From Peptococcaceae bacterium 1198_IL3148 (GTDB lineage: Bacteria; Bacillota; Desulfotomaculia; Desulfotomaculales; Desulfohalotomaculaceae): DNA of 64,000 nucleotides. A model generated the notes under the pieces. It was not told the DNA's origin and did no database searches. It saw only the letters and a list, made by a program, of their open reading frames with translations. Shown here one piece after another: positions 1 through 8,210 of the stretch. The position numbers and the translations under genes were made by a program. Every line of letters starts with the position of its first letter. Position 1 is the stretch's first letter. The stretch covers positions 62,001 through 126,000 of the forward strand of contig JBAIYS010000010.1 in the NCBI GenBank assembly GCA_036763105.1. The letters run 5' to 3'.

Positions 1-534
1 ATAGAAGACAACAAGTTGCAAAATGTAGTTATCGACCCAGTGATGGTTTGTAAAGGGGTAGATGAAGTACTGCAGCCAGAAAACACCGTCAGCCTAAGGG
101 ATGTTCTGGTGCCAAAGGCCACCATTGTTACCCCTAACCTATTTGAAGCCGCCCAATTGGCCGGGCAAGGGCCAATTAAAACCTTAGATGAGATGAAAGT
201 AGCGGCCGAAAAAATTCGTGCCTTAGGAGCAAAATATGTATTGATTAAAGGTGGGTCTAGGCTGGAAGGAACGGGAGCTATTGATTTATTGTTCGACGGT
301 GAAACCTTTGAAATTTTAGAGAGCGAAAAAATCAGTACCACCTTTACCCATGGGGCCGGTTGTACCTATTCAGCGGCCATTACTGCTGAATTAGCCAAAG
401 GCAAATCAGTCCGTGAAGCCGTAAAAACGGCTAAAGCCTTCATTACTGAGGCCATCAGACACTCATTTAAATTAAATGAGTTTGCTGGCCCCACCAATCA
501 TGCTGCATATCGAAAAATTGAAGAGCGAAAGTAA
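1..534 (+). CDS. Pyridoxal/hydroxymethylpyrimidine kinase (PdxK/ThiD family), 3' part
   Basis: The reading frame is open from base 1, so the N-terminal part lies outside the window. The visible 177 residues are the C-terminal two thirds of a ribokinase-fold vitamin kinase. The stretch VVIDPVMVCKG and the C-terminal anion-hole/catalytic motif THGAGCT match the Bacillus PdxK/ThiD2 group, which phosphorylates pyridoxal and hydroxymethylpyrimidine, better than classical ThiD. It acts in the cytoplasm in B6 salvage or thiamine synthesis. It ends just before a strong hairpin terminator, so it closes its transcription unit. Substrate choice between the B6 and thiamine routes cannot be settled from this fragment. 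Confidence 0.85.
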   Translation: MEDNKLQNVVIDPVMVCKGVDEVLQPENTVSLRDVLVPKATIVTPNLFEAAQLAGQGPIKTLDEMKVAAEKIRALGAKYVLIKGGSRLEGTGAIDLLFDGETFEILESEKISTTFTHGAGCTYSAAITAELAKGKSVREAVKTAKAFITEAIRHSFKLNEFAGPTNHAAYRKIEERK

Positions 535-544
535 AAATTATAAT

Positions 545-574
545 AAGCTCGCGTTGGCGAGCTTTATTTTTAAA
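545..574 (+). terminator. Intrinsic terminator after the PdxK/ThiD gene
   Basis: An 8-bp stem (545-552 with 557-564, AAGCTCGC/GCGAGCTT) with a 4-nt loop is followed by a T-rich run. It separates the kinase gene from the decarboxylase. Confidence 0.85.
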
Positions 575-590
575 TGAGGTGTTATAACAT

Positions 591-2057
591 TTGTCAAAAA
601 ACACGCCGATAATTAATGCGTTGAAGAAGTATATTGATGAAGCTGTCATTCGTTTTCATATGCCTGGTCATAAAGGCACCGCCTTTAGCACGCAAGCATT
701 GGTGGAGCTGTTGGGTAGCAGGGTTTTTCAGGTCGATGTTACCAACGTTCCCGGTATGGATGATTTACACCAGGTACACGGTATTATTAAGGAAAGTCAA
801 CAACTGGCAGCCCAGACCTACGGCGCGGATAATACATATTTTTTAGTCAACGGTAGTTCCAGTGGACTGCAAGCGTTAATTATGGCCACCTGCAATCCAG
901 GTGATAAAATTTTAGTGCCGAGAAACATGCACCGCTCAATTTTAAGTGGCATCATTTTAAGTGGAGCAATTCCGGTATTTTATTTGCCAGAATACAATAA
1001 TGACTACAAGCTGTTATTGGGTACACCGCCAGAGACCATTAAACATTACCTGAACCAGGTCCCAGATATTAAGGCAATAATGCTAGTTAATCCCACCTAT
1101 TATGGCATCACTTCGGATATTGGTGCCATTGCTGAAATTGCCCATACCTACAATGTTCCACTGTTAATTGATGAAGCCCATGGGCCGCACCTGGCCTTTC
1201 ATCAAGAGTTGCCCGGTAGCTCGTTGACCTATGGTGCCGATGCCACCGTCCATGGCTCCCACAAAATCTTGCCTGCCTTTACCCAAGCGTCGATGCTACA
1301 TTTAAAAGGGCAACGGGTGAACCATGAACGGGTGGAGGCAGCCTTGAGGATATTGCAGAGCACCAGTACATCCTACCTGCTGTTGGCATCTTTGGAGGGA
1401 GCCAGGGCCTTTATGGAAGAACTGGGCCAAGCAGTGTTGCAGGATGCCTTGGACAAGGCAAGCTATGTACGCCAAGCCGTTAACAAGATTGACGGTTACA
1501 CCTCCTTTGGTCAAGAGATAATTGGTAAGCCCAGCGTCTTTGGTTTAGATTTGACCAAGGTAACCATTAATGTTACTAATCTAGGCATTTCCGGCACTTG
1601 GGCCGAAAGTTTTTTAAGAAAAGAACACAATATCCAGGTGGAAATGTCCGACCTGTATAACCTGCTGTTAATCGTTGGGGCGGCCAATACATACCAGCAA
1701 TTGGACCATTTTATCAATGCTTTAAAAGATATGGCTAACCATCGGCCTGACTATAGTAAAACTATTGCTCTGATAAACAGCATTAATGCTGTTTGTAATC
1801 TCCCAGAACTGGTTATATCACCCCGAGAGGCCTTTGCGGCCCCCAAGGTAGCTATACCTTTGGAGCAATCTGCCGGCAGGATAAGTTCAGAAATTGTTGC
1901 CTGTTATCCCCCGGGTATTCCCATCATTTGCCCAGGGGAAGAAATTACTGATGAAATAATAAACTACCTGGTGGCCATGCGAGAAGTGGGGGTGCATTTC
2001 CAAGGCTGTAACGACCCAAGTTTGCAAACCATAGGTGTAATTAGCATGGCTGTTTAA
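591..2057 (+). CDS. Orn/Lys/Arg decarboxylase (PLP-dependent, fold type I)
   Basis: This 488-residue protein decarboxylates a basic amino acid (arginine, lysine or ornithine) to the matching polyamine precursor. The PLP site is visible as DEAHGPHLAFH followed about 35 residues later by the Schiff-base motif HGSHKILPAFTQ. The length fits the compact Firmicute group (B. subtilis YaaO/SpeA-like) that lacks the N-terminal receiver-like wing domain of E. coli CadA/SpeF. The TTG start is chosen because GAGGTG at 576-581 lies a normal distance upstream. It is flanked by hairpins and appears monocistronic. Substrate specificity cannot be read from the sequence. Confidence 0.9.
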   Translation: MSKNTPIINALKKYIDEAVIRFHMPGHKGTAFSTQALVELLGSRVFQVDVTNVPGMDDLHQVHGIIKESQQLAAQTYGADNTYFLVNGSSSGLQALIMATCNPGDKILVPRNMHRSILSGIILSGAIPVFYLPEYNNDYKLLLGTPPETIKHYLNQVPDIKAIMLVNPTYYGITSDIGAIAEIAHTYNVPLLIDEAHGPHLAFHQELPGSSLTYGADATVHGSHKILPAFTQASMLHLKGQRVNHERVEAALRILQSTSTSYLLLASLEGARAFMEELGQAVLQDALDKASYVRQAVNKIDGYTSFGQEIIGKPSVFGLDLTKVTINVTNLGISGTWAESFLRKEHNIQVEMSDLYNLLLIVGAANTYQQLDHFINALKDMANHRPDYSKTIALINSINAVCNLPELVISPREAFAAPKVAIPLEQSAGRISSEIVACYPPGIPIICPGEEITDEIINYLVAMREVGVHFQGCNDPSLQTIGVISMAV

Positions 2058-2064
2058 AATAATA

Positions 2065-2095
2065 AACCACCTCAAGGGGTGGTTCATGTGTTTAT
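2065..2095 (+). terminator. Probable terminator after the decarboxylase
   Basis: The inverted repeat AACCACC/GGTGGTT (2065-2071, 2078-2084) starts eight bases after the stop codon. The following tract is only moderately T-rich, so efficiency is uncertain. Confidence 0.55.
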
Positions 2096-2151
2096 ATATT
2101 GGTATAGCGATTATTCTTATGTAATATATTACTAGTGGAGTGGTTATTTAA

Positions 2152-3222
2152 ATGGATTTGCAAATTAAAAACCCCTTTGGTGCTAGAATACTTAAAAGTG
2201 GATTGGCAGTAGGTTTGGCCCTCTATGTGGCTACCCTTATTCAGGCTGAGCCTAAAATGTTTGCAGCAGTCAGCGCCTTAATGAATATTAAACCATCCAT
2301 ATATCGTTCATTTTTAAATGCTAAAGAGCAAATTTTATCGCACCTGGTTGCAGTAGCCTTGGCGATAGTATTTGGCTACCTGGTGGGTAACGGCCCCATT
2401 CAAATGGCTGCCGCCACAGTGCTGGTAATTGCCATTAACCGCAGGCTTGGCTTTAACCAAACCATCAGCATGGCTGTGGTGGCAGCAATTTTTGTGCTGG
2501 ATGCTCCGCAAAATAAGTTTGTTTTACATGCCGTTGATCGTTCTTATATCATCTTTATTGGCTTAATTGCCGCACTAATTGTTAATATTATTGTGGCTCC
2601 GCCCAAATATAATAATAAATTAATAGAAACCTTAAAAACCCTCAATGATCAAACTGCATTATTTTTTAATCAATCGATATTAAATTTTATTAACCTAAAG
2701 GTAAACCCCGATGAATTTAATGCGCAAAGAACGTTGGTGAAGAGTTTATTAAGGGAAAGCCGCTTCTACTTAGAACTTTATAAAGAACAGCTGGGCAGTG
2801 CTGCTGAAACAGATAAAAGTGTAAAAATTTATGAAAGATACATAGATTACAATGCTAATATTTACCACAGCAGTCGGGACACCTATGTTGCTACAGAGCA
2901 AAGAATTTCCTGGCGGGCAGAATCCGGTAACCCACCAATAACCGCTGAGTTTAAAGATATCTTAAAAATTTTGGAACGTGGTTTGAGTTCCTTTGAAAAC
3001 TTAAATACTCAGTTACAGAAGGCAGTGTTGGAAAATGAAAAACCAAAAGTATTGGCCATTAGTGACAAACTTTGGGAAGAAATGAGCATACACATTGATA
3101 AGTGGCATACCCAAATAACTGGGGCCCATTTTCTGCATGCCCTGATGAATGTTTCAGCCGTTGCCTATGACATTAAATTAGCCTGCCGAGGAATAAAAGA
3201 GTTTTTAGCTGATATTAGATAA
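2152..3222 (+). CDS. Aromatic acid exporter (ArAE/FUSC-type) membrane protein
   Basis: A 356-residue protein whose N-terminal half (about residues 12-150) contains around six hydrophobic helices typical of the ArAE_1/FUSC fold. The helices are followed by a positively charged, mostly helical cytoplasmic half. Family members are proposed to export aromatic carboxylic acids or related toxic metabolites; the substrate here is unknown. ATG at 2152 follows a weak GGAG-like element. The gene stands alone, converging on the antiporter gene, with which it shares a bidirectional terminator. Confidence 0.75.
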   Translation: MDLQIKNPFGARILKSGLAVGLALYVATLIQAEPKMFAAVSALMNIKPSIYRSFLNAKEQILSHLVAVALAIVFGYLVGNGPIQMAAATVLVIAINRRLGFNQTISMAVVAAIFVLDAPQNKFVLHAVDRSYIIFIGLIAALIVNIIVAPPKYNNKLIETLKTLNDQTALFFNQSILNFINLKVNPDEFNAQRTLVKSLLRESRFYLELYKEQLGSAAETDKSVKIYERYIDYNANIYHSSRDTYVATEQRISWRAESGNPPITAEFKDILKILERGLSSFENLNTQLQKAVLENEKPKVLAISDKLWEEMSIHIDKWHTQITGAHFLHALMNVSAVAYDIKLACRGIKEFLADIR

Positions 3223-3228
3223 GTAAAG

Positions 3229-3260
3229 CAGGGACGGTTAAAATTAAACCGTCCCTGTTT
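3229..3260. terminator. Bidirectional terminator shared by convergent genes
   Basis: A perfect 11-bp stem (3229-3239 with 3247-3257, CAGGGACGGTT/AACCGTCCCTG) with a 7-nt AT loop separates the exporter (+) and the antiporter (-). The antiporter stop codon (3244-3246) lies inside the loop of the hairpin. Confidence 0.9.
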
Positions 3261-4698
3261 CTAATTGGGGTATAAAGATAGATTTAACAGTTTTTCGCTG
3301 TTTTTTCGAGGTTAGAATGTACAAAATATCGTTTTCTGCAAGGGTAGTGGAGCCACTGGGAGTAATAATTTTATCGTCCCGAATCACCGCTGTAATTAAA
3401 GTGCCATCGGGTAGTACTAACTCTTGAATTTCCTTATTTATGGTGTTAGAACCTTTTTTGATTATAATCTCAATAATTTCTGAGTTTGTCTTACCCATGG
3501 AAACCAGTTCAAAGCTATAGGGTGAGGTTACTTTTTCACCTTGGGTTAAACCCAGCTTGTCAGCTAAAGTGGAAATGGTTGTTCCCTGTACAACGCAAGA
3601 AATTAAAACAACGAAGAAAACAATGTTAAAAATCAATTGACTGTTTTCTACTCCAGCAACCATTGGGTAAGTTGCCAGTACAATGGGAACAGCACCCTTT
3701 AGCCCAGACCAAGAGATAAATATTTTTTCTTTTAACGTAAAGCCCATTTTAATCGTACATAAAAAGACACCAATTGGCCGGGCCACGAATATTAGCATAA
3801 CAGCGATAGCTACTCCTTGCCAAGCAATGGCACTTAACTGCTCAGGGAACACCAACAGACCCAGCAGGATGAACATTAATATCTGCATCATCCAAGCAAA
3901 GCCCTCATTAAATCGGAAAATGGAATGACGGAAGGTTAAATCAGAATTTCCTACATAAACACCCATTATATAAACTGCAAGGATACCACTGCCCTTTAAT
4001 AAAGCGGTGATGCCAAAAGTTAAAATGGCAAGCCCCATTGCCAGTACTGGGTATAACCCTGATGAATCGAGGTTGATTTTGTTTATAACCCACACTGCCA
4101 ATTTTCCCATGGCTAATCCGAAAATTACTCCTAATCCCATCTGTAAAACAAAGGATAGGATGGCCCCCCAAATGCTTGTTTGTGGGTCCTGAATCAAGCT
4201 AATACAAGTTAAGGTGAGGATAATGGCCATGGGGTCGTTGCTTCCGGATTCAGCCTCTAAAGTAGTAGAAATTCTGGGCTTGACATTTTGACTTCCCATC
4301 ACTGCGAATACAGCGGCAGCATCTGTAGAACCTACGATGGAGCCAAATAATAATGCTTCTAACCAACCAACATCTAGAATGAACTTGGCAAAAAAGCCAA
4401 CTACTAACGTTGTCAATATTACGCCAAAGGTGGCCAACGTTAAGGATGGGGCGAGGACGGGTTTGACATGATTCCACTTGGTTTGCATACCACCGTCAAA
4501 CAAGATCACAATCAGGGCTAAGGTGCCAAACAATTGAGCTAAAACAGCATTATCAAAGTAAATAAATTCGCTGAGAACCATACCGACGGCAAGATAAAGA
4601 ACTAGCGAAGGGACTCCTAGTCTGGAAGAGAATTTGGTGGTTAGAACACCAACTACAAGTAGGACGGATAATAAAAGGATAGAACTTTCAATAGCTAT
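3244..4698 (-). CDS. K+/H+ antiporter with RCK-C domain (CvrA/NhaP2-like)
   Basis: A CPA1-type cation/proton antiporter with about 12 membrane helices followed by a C-terminal TrkA_C (RCK-C) nucleotide/ion-sensing domain, roughly the last 75 residues. The first ATG in frame is at 4581, but the conserved family N-terminus (SSRLGVPSLVLYLAVGM) continues upstream of it without a stop. The nearest Shine-Dalgarno (GAGAGGAG, about 4706-4713 on the minus strand) is followed by ATA (4698-4696) and then ATT (4692-4690). No ATG, GTG or TTG lies at a usable distance, so a non-standard start codon is inferred. It probably exchanges K+ or Na+ for protons in pH or volume homeostasis. Confidence 0.8.
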   Translation of the reverse strand: MAIESSILLLSVLLVVGVLTTKFSSRLGVPSLVLYLAVGMVLSEFIYFDNAVLAQLFGTLALIVILFDGGMQTKWNHVKPVLAPSLTLATFGVILTTLVVGFFAKFILDVGWLEALLFGSIVGSTDAAAVFAVMGSQNVKPRISTTLEAESGSNDPMAIILTLTCISLIQDPQTSIWGAILSFVLQMGLGVIFGLAMGKLAVWVINKINLDSSGLYPVLAMGLAILTFGITALLKGSGILAVYIMGVYVGNSDLTFRHSIFRFNEGFAWMMQILMFILLGLLVFPEQLSAIAWQGVAIAVMLIFVARPIGVFLCTIKMGFTLKEKIFISWSGLKGAVPIVLATYPMVAGVENSQLIFNIVFFVVLISCVVQGTTISTLADKLGLTQGEKVTSPYSFELVSMGKTNSEIIEIIIKKGSNTINKEIQELVLPDGTLITAVIRDDKIITPSGSTTLAENDILYILTSKKQRKTVKSIFIPQLETGTV

Positions 4699-4792
4699 AG
4701 TAACTTCTCCTCTCTCGATTATATTTGCCGTACATAATTATAACATAAAAAGCAAGTCAGGTGAACTGATATTTAAACAGAAAGATTATTAA

Positions 4793-4840
4793 TTGACAAA
4801 AATATTTCAAGACTATATAATTAAATAAAATAATATTTTT
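4793..4840 (+). promoter_or_regulatory. SigmaA promoter of the MarR operon with flanking inverted repeat
   Basis: TTGACA (4793-4798) and TATAAT (4816-4821) are separated by exactly 17 bases. A 9-bp inverted repeat, AAAAATATT (4798-4806) and AATATTTTT (4832-4840), brackets the -10 region and is a plausible autoregulatory MarR operator. Confidence 0.75.
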
Positions 4841-4856
4841 AGGGAGTATTAATAAT

Positions 4857-5300
4857 ATGGTTGATAAAAGACAGGTTGTTATTGAATTAGGAAACCTAAT
4901 GAATCAGGTGGCTAAGGAAAGCAACTGTCAGCTGAAGAAGTTGTTGGGACAGCTAGAAAGTAGCATTACACCTAGTCAGTATATCATATTGAAGGTTATT
5001 GAGAGCAATAGTAATTGCAAAGCTGCAGACATTGCCCAAATGTTGGATATATCCCCTGCGGCTACCACTAATGTTTTAGATCGATTATGTCACGGTGGTT
5101 GGATAGAAAGAATCAGAAGCGACAAGGATCGACGGGTAGTATGGTTAAAACTGACAGCTGTTGGTCAACAACGATTAAAGGCCATTGATGAAAAGAAAGT
5201 TGATTTGATGATGGAACAATTTAAAAACATTACCGAAGAAGAAACAGTGTTCGTAAAGAAAATTTTTGAGAAGTTATTGCAAAAACAAGGGGGAAGCTAA
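4857..5300 (+). CDS. MarR family transcriptional regulator
   Basis: A 147-residue winged-helix regulator. The recognition helix region (AADIAQMLDISPAATTNVLDRL) and the wing with the conserved DKDRR motif (residues about 90-98) identify the MarR family. It binds DNA as a dimer and usually represses its own promoter. ATG at 4857 follows AGGGAG. Its stop overlaps the start of the next gene by one base, so the two are translationally coupled. The inverted repeat around its promoter supports autorepression. The ligand is unknown; the partner protein has a metal-binding-like motif, so metal or redox sensing is possible. Confidence 0.88.
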   Translation: MVDKRQVVIELGNLMNQVAKESNCQLKKLLGQLESSITPSQYIILKVIESNSNCKAADIAQMLDISPAATTNVLDRLCHGGWIERIRSDKDRRVVWLKLTAVGQQRLKAIDEKKVDLMMEQFKNITEEETVFVKKIFEKLLQKQGGS

Positions 5301-5614
5301 TGGAGACATTAAGTATTTTTTTACAAATAGTATTTTTTTATTTGATTATTAATACAATAATTCGTATGTTTATGCAATTTAAGATGGCTAAAAAGGTGAA
5401 AGAGCAGGCCTTGAACGAAGAGTTAAATAGAGTGGCTGAACCAGTAAAAATAGTGGAAGAAATGGTGCACGATAAAATATGTGGGGTCAACCTACCTAGA
5501 TCTAAATCATATATAATAGTAAAAAATGATCATGAACACTACTTTTGTAGTTGGGAATGTAGACAAAAGTTTTTAGACAGCGTAACTTTAGAAGGGGCCG
5601 GAAACGTAAATTAA
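5300..5614 (+). CDS. Small membrane-anchored protein with TRASH/YHS-like Cys motif
   Basis: A 104-residue protein with one N-terminal membrane helix (about residues 3-23) and a C-terminal cytoplasmic domain. That domain carries a cysteine near residue 63 (KICGVNL) and a CSWEC pair about 25 residues later, after HYF. This spacing and the aromatic context resemble TRASH/YHS metal-binding zinc-knuckle modules found in metal chaperones and transporters. It overlaps the MarR gene by one base and is surely co-transcribed. Function is unknown; a membrane-bound metal chaperone or sensor controlled by the MarR protein is an inference. Confidence 0.6.
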   Translation: METLSIFLQIVFFYLIINTIIRMFMQFKMAKKVKEQALNEELNRVAEPVKIVEEMVHDKICGVNLPRSKSYIIVKNDHEHYFCSWECRQKFLDSVTLEGAGNVN

Positions 5615-5690
5615 CAGAATAATGCATTTAAAGGATAATTAACGGCGGCCGTCAATTTAATGTTAGCGTAGCGGCAATATGGCGACACAG

Positions 5691-5721
5691 AAACACCAAT
5701 CTTAAAGGTTGGTGTTTTTTT
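5691..5721 (+). terminator. Terminator of the MarR operon
   Basis: The 9-bp stem AAACACCAA/TTGGTGTTT (5691-5699, 5709-5717) runs directly into seven T residues. The 75 bases between the stop codon and this hairpin contain a GC-rich palindrome (ACGGCGGCCGT, 5642-5652) of unknown role. Confidence 0.9.
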
Positions 5722-5946
5722 AATCCCTTTTAATGGTGCCGAATAAAACCATGTTTGAAATAGCAACCTCTGACGACAAAAATGAAGAAATCTGTAATGA
5801 ACAAAATAACAATCTACATCCCTGTCATTGGTTTTGCCAGTGCAGTTGAACTTAGCTATAAATCTGCTACTCCTGGTAATAATAAAGCTAACTATGAAAT
5901 TGTATTTAGAATGTATAACTTTTCTATCCTGGAAGGGGAATTAATA

Positions 5947-6954
5947 TTGAAACCAAAATGGGGCTTTTTTCTAACTTTAATCATTGGTTTTAGCATAATA
6001 CTATCCGGCTGTATGGCTGATAAGAAAATTATTGAAAATGCTTCATATATAGGTTCAGATGCCTGTATTAGTTGCCACCAAAATATTGCCGGTCACTACG
6101 CTATGACAACTCACGCCAAAATTTTTAATAGCGTAGATAAATATCCTGTAAACTGGGATCAAAATGTCACTATATGGGCCAGTGCCGAGGGGGAAGATCT
6201 GCAAAGCACAGAATTAAATTTGAAAAACTCCCTAGGAGTAATGCTAGATCACTATGTGGTCAGTGAAATAGATGGAATTCCAGGTTTTCACAGAGTAGCT
6301 GCTTTAGAAAAAACCGATGCTGGTTATGAGCTAAAACCCATAGACCTAAAGGATGGCAATGAAACGGATTGGGTTGCCAAAAGTTATTCTCATTGCGTAG
6401 ATTGCCATAGTCCTGGATTAAATGTTGAAGGAGTAAAATTAGCAAACTTTGAACCAGGTCTAAGTTGCGAAACCTGCCACGGACCTGGATCTGTCCATGC
6501 CCAAACAAAAAAACCAGAAACTATTATTACTAATCAGGATGCCTGTATTAAATGTCATACCCTTGGAGAGCCAGCGCAAGCCGAAAATGGAGATTTTTTA
6601 ATTGCTGATACCCATTATGGGGTTCGGAATTGGCTTGCTTCTGACCATTACATTAGCGGCTATTTAGATTGTTTAAGTTGTCATATTCCCCACAGCACTA
6701 ATAAGCAAGGGCGCATGTTAAAACAAGACTCCTTTAAGGAAAACTGTGCCAGTTGCCATGGACGAAGGAAATTTACTCAAGATGAAATAATGTGGAAAAA
6801 CCCTACCGATCTTCGCGGTCATTTTACCCGGGACCATAGTTTTGGCAAGCTCCTATATGAAGATTTAGGGGATGATCCAGAGACTAAAGAAATTGAAATA
6901 ACCAATCCCGAAGCCATTGAAATAATTAAGAACTCATCCAAAGGGGGGGAGTAA
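5947..6954 (+). CDS. Hexaheme c-type cytochrome lipoprotein
   Basis: A 335-residue exported electron carrier. Six CxxCH heme-attachment motifs are visible in order: CISCH, CVDCH, CETCH, CIKCH, CLSCH and CASCH. The TTG at 5947 is taken as the start because AAGGGGA lies just upstream and the protein then begins with a classic lipoprotein signal (KPKWGFF, a hydrophobic core, then LSGC). An in-frame upstream extension to 5782 would bury this signal. It should be anchored on the outer face of the membrane. The next gene, one base downstream, is a membrane cytochrome b, so the pair probably moves electrons between the quinone pool and the cell exterior or an unidentified partner. Confidence 0.88.
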   Translation: MKPKWGFFLTLIIGFSIILSGCMADKKIIENASYIGSDACISCHQNIAGHYAMTTHAKIFNSVDKYPVNWDQNVTIWASAEGEDLQSTELNLKNSLGVMLDHYVVSEIDGIPGFHRVAALEKTDAGYELKPIDLKDGNETDWVAKSYSHCVDCHSPGLNVEGVKLANFEPGLSCETCHGPGSVHAQTKKPETIITNQDACIKCHTLGEPAQAENGDFLIADTHYGVRNWLASDHYISGYLDCLSCHIPHSTNKQGRMLKQDSFKENCASCHGRRKFTQDEIMWKNPTDLRGHFTRDHSFGKLLYEDLGDDPETKEIEITNPEAIEIIKNSSKGGE

Positions 6955-6955
6955 A

Positions 6956-7663
6956 ATGATTACACTAAACAATTTTTATATCAATTATATTGGGATATTA
7001 ATATTAATTGCAACTGCCGGGGTACTTATCTTGGCGGTAGCCCATTATATTATAATTGGCCCCAATGTAAAAAGGTTAGGTGAATTAGAGCCGGAAGTAC
7101 AAAGACTTAACTTGCTAGAAATATCTTCTCATTTAGTAAGAATGGTGAGCACCATCATTCTAGCCACTACCGGCATAGCCTTTGCTGTTTACAATACCCT
7201 TGGTGTAAGTTATCAATTTCTTTTACATATCCACCTATTTTTTGCGGTACTATTTGCCATTTCATCGGTAGTATCAATCCTAATCTGGATTAAAGATAAT
7301 ACCTTTAAAAAGTATGATTGGGAATGGTTTAAGGTAATGGGAGGATATCTAACTAAAAACGAAACCCATGTACCCGCTGGCAAATTTAACGCCGGACAAA
7401 AACTTTTTTACTGGGTTACCACTATTTTAAGCGTTTTTATCATATATTCCGGTTATTTATTAGCCTATCCTGGTCAATTTTCAGTCCCTGCGGTATTGTG
7501 GGCAGCCATTGTTCATGGTGTTTCAGCAGTTATGCTAATAGCTGTAGTTATAGGCCATGCTTACTTAGGTAGCTTTGCTAATCCAGGAACATTTGGGGCC
7601 ATTACCCATGGCAGGGTAGCCAAAGAGTGGGTTGAAATTCATCATCCTAAGTGGGGCAATTAA
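6956..7663 (+). CDS. Cytochrome b subunit, formate dehydrogenase gamma type
   Basis: A 235-residue integral membrane protein with about five hydrophobic helices. The motif VPAGKFNAGQKLFYW, the later HGVSAV helix and the C-terminal ending ITHGRVAKEWVEIHHPKW are signatures of the diheme cytochrome b subunit of formate dehydrogenase N and related enzymes (FdnI-like). In that family, histidines in the helices bind two b hemes and the subunit exchanges electrons with the quinone. No formate dehydrogenase alpha or beta subunit is nearby; instead the gene follows the hexaheme cytochrome. A quinone:cytochrome c module is therefore the best reading. It is followed by a strong terminator. Confidence 0.82.
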   Translation: MITLNNFYINYIGILILIATAGVLILAVAHYIIIGPNVKRLGELEPEVQRLNLLEISSHLVRMVSTIILATTGIAFAVYNTLGVSYQFLLHIHLFFAVLFAISSVVSILIWIKDNTFKKYDWEWFKVMGGYLTKNETHVPAGKFNAGQKLFYWVTTILSVFIIYSGYLLAYPGQFSVPAVLWAAIVHGVSAVMLIAVVIGHAYLGSFANPGTFGAITHGRVAKEWVEIHHPKWGN

Positions 7664-7689
7664 TATATATTACTAACACAGAGCATACA

Positions 7690-7726
7690 AAAGGGCTGTT
7701 GCAAAGTTTTGCAACAGCCCAATCTC
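7690..7726 (+). terminator. Terminator after the cytochrome pair
   Basis: A perfect 10-bp stem GGGCTGTTGC/GCAACAGCCC (7693-7702, 7711-7720), extendable through an AAA/TTT pair in the loop. A T-rich stretch follows. Confidence 0.85.
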
Positions 7727-7788
7727 TTTGTTAGCAATTTTTTCAAATTTCAAGTGGTTTCACTTTTAAATCCTTGATAAAATAAAAT

Positions 7789-7876
7789 TGGTGCCGAAGG
7801 CGGGAGTCGAACCCGCACGGTTGTTGAGACCGCCGGATTTTGAGTCCGGTGCGTCTGCCAGTTCCGCCACTTCGGC
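7789..7876 (-). tRNA. tRNA-Leu (anticodon CAA)
   Basis: On the minus strand the sequence begins GCCGAAG, and its 7-bp acceptor stem closes with CTTCGGC followed by A and an encoded CCA (88 nt in all). The anticodon loop CTCAAAA in a CCGGA/TCCGG stem gives anticodon CAA, reading UUG. A long variable arm (class II) and the T-loop GTTCGACTC are present. Confidence 0.95.
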
Positions 7877-8210
7877 ACGGCTGATTTTTAACTAACAGGT
7901 TGTTTGCCTGTCAGCAGAGTTAATATTACCATACTACAAATTTAAAGTCAACAAAGTTTTGTAAAGAAAATTAATTCCTATGGACAAATGGCTATCTAAT
8001 CGGCATAATATTAGGGAGAATATCTTATACAAATTAGTTTTAAGTGCAAACATTTACCTTAACTGCTAGGATTTTAACAAAGGACAAGAAGCATTTCTGT
8101 CGAATAGTTTTTATTAGGTAAAATATTTCTAACTCAGTTAAAAAATTAGTTAAATAGTTTCTAAATTAATGTTTGGTTTGATTTTTGGGTTTACGAAGGG
8201 GGATTTATTC
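7877..8210. other. Intergenic region between tRNA-Leu and the ECF sigma gene
   Basis: AT-rich non-coding DNA holding the tRNA promoter (minus direction) and the sigma gene promoter (plus direction). Short repeats GTTAAAAAATTAGTTAAATAG lie just upstream of the sigma gene, with GTTAAAAAATTAG and GTTAAATAG as related halves. No recognised -35/-10 pair, RNA or ORF was found. Confidence 0.4.

Noticed and set aside
2121-2132. GTAATATATTAC palindrome before the aromatic acid exporter as an operator
   Set aside because: Pure AT-rich 12-mer close to a promoter; too likely by chance and no regulator gene nearby.
5640-5690. GC-rich palindromic stretch before the MarR terminator as a riboswitch
   Set aside because: It lies downstream of the operon, and no known riboswitch consensus was recognised.
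5782-5946. N-terminal 55-residue extension of the hexaheme cytochrome
   Set aside because: It would place the lipoprotein signal in the interior, and it lacks a ribosome site; TTG 5947 has one.
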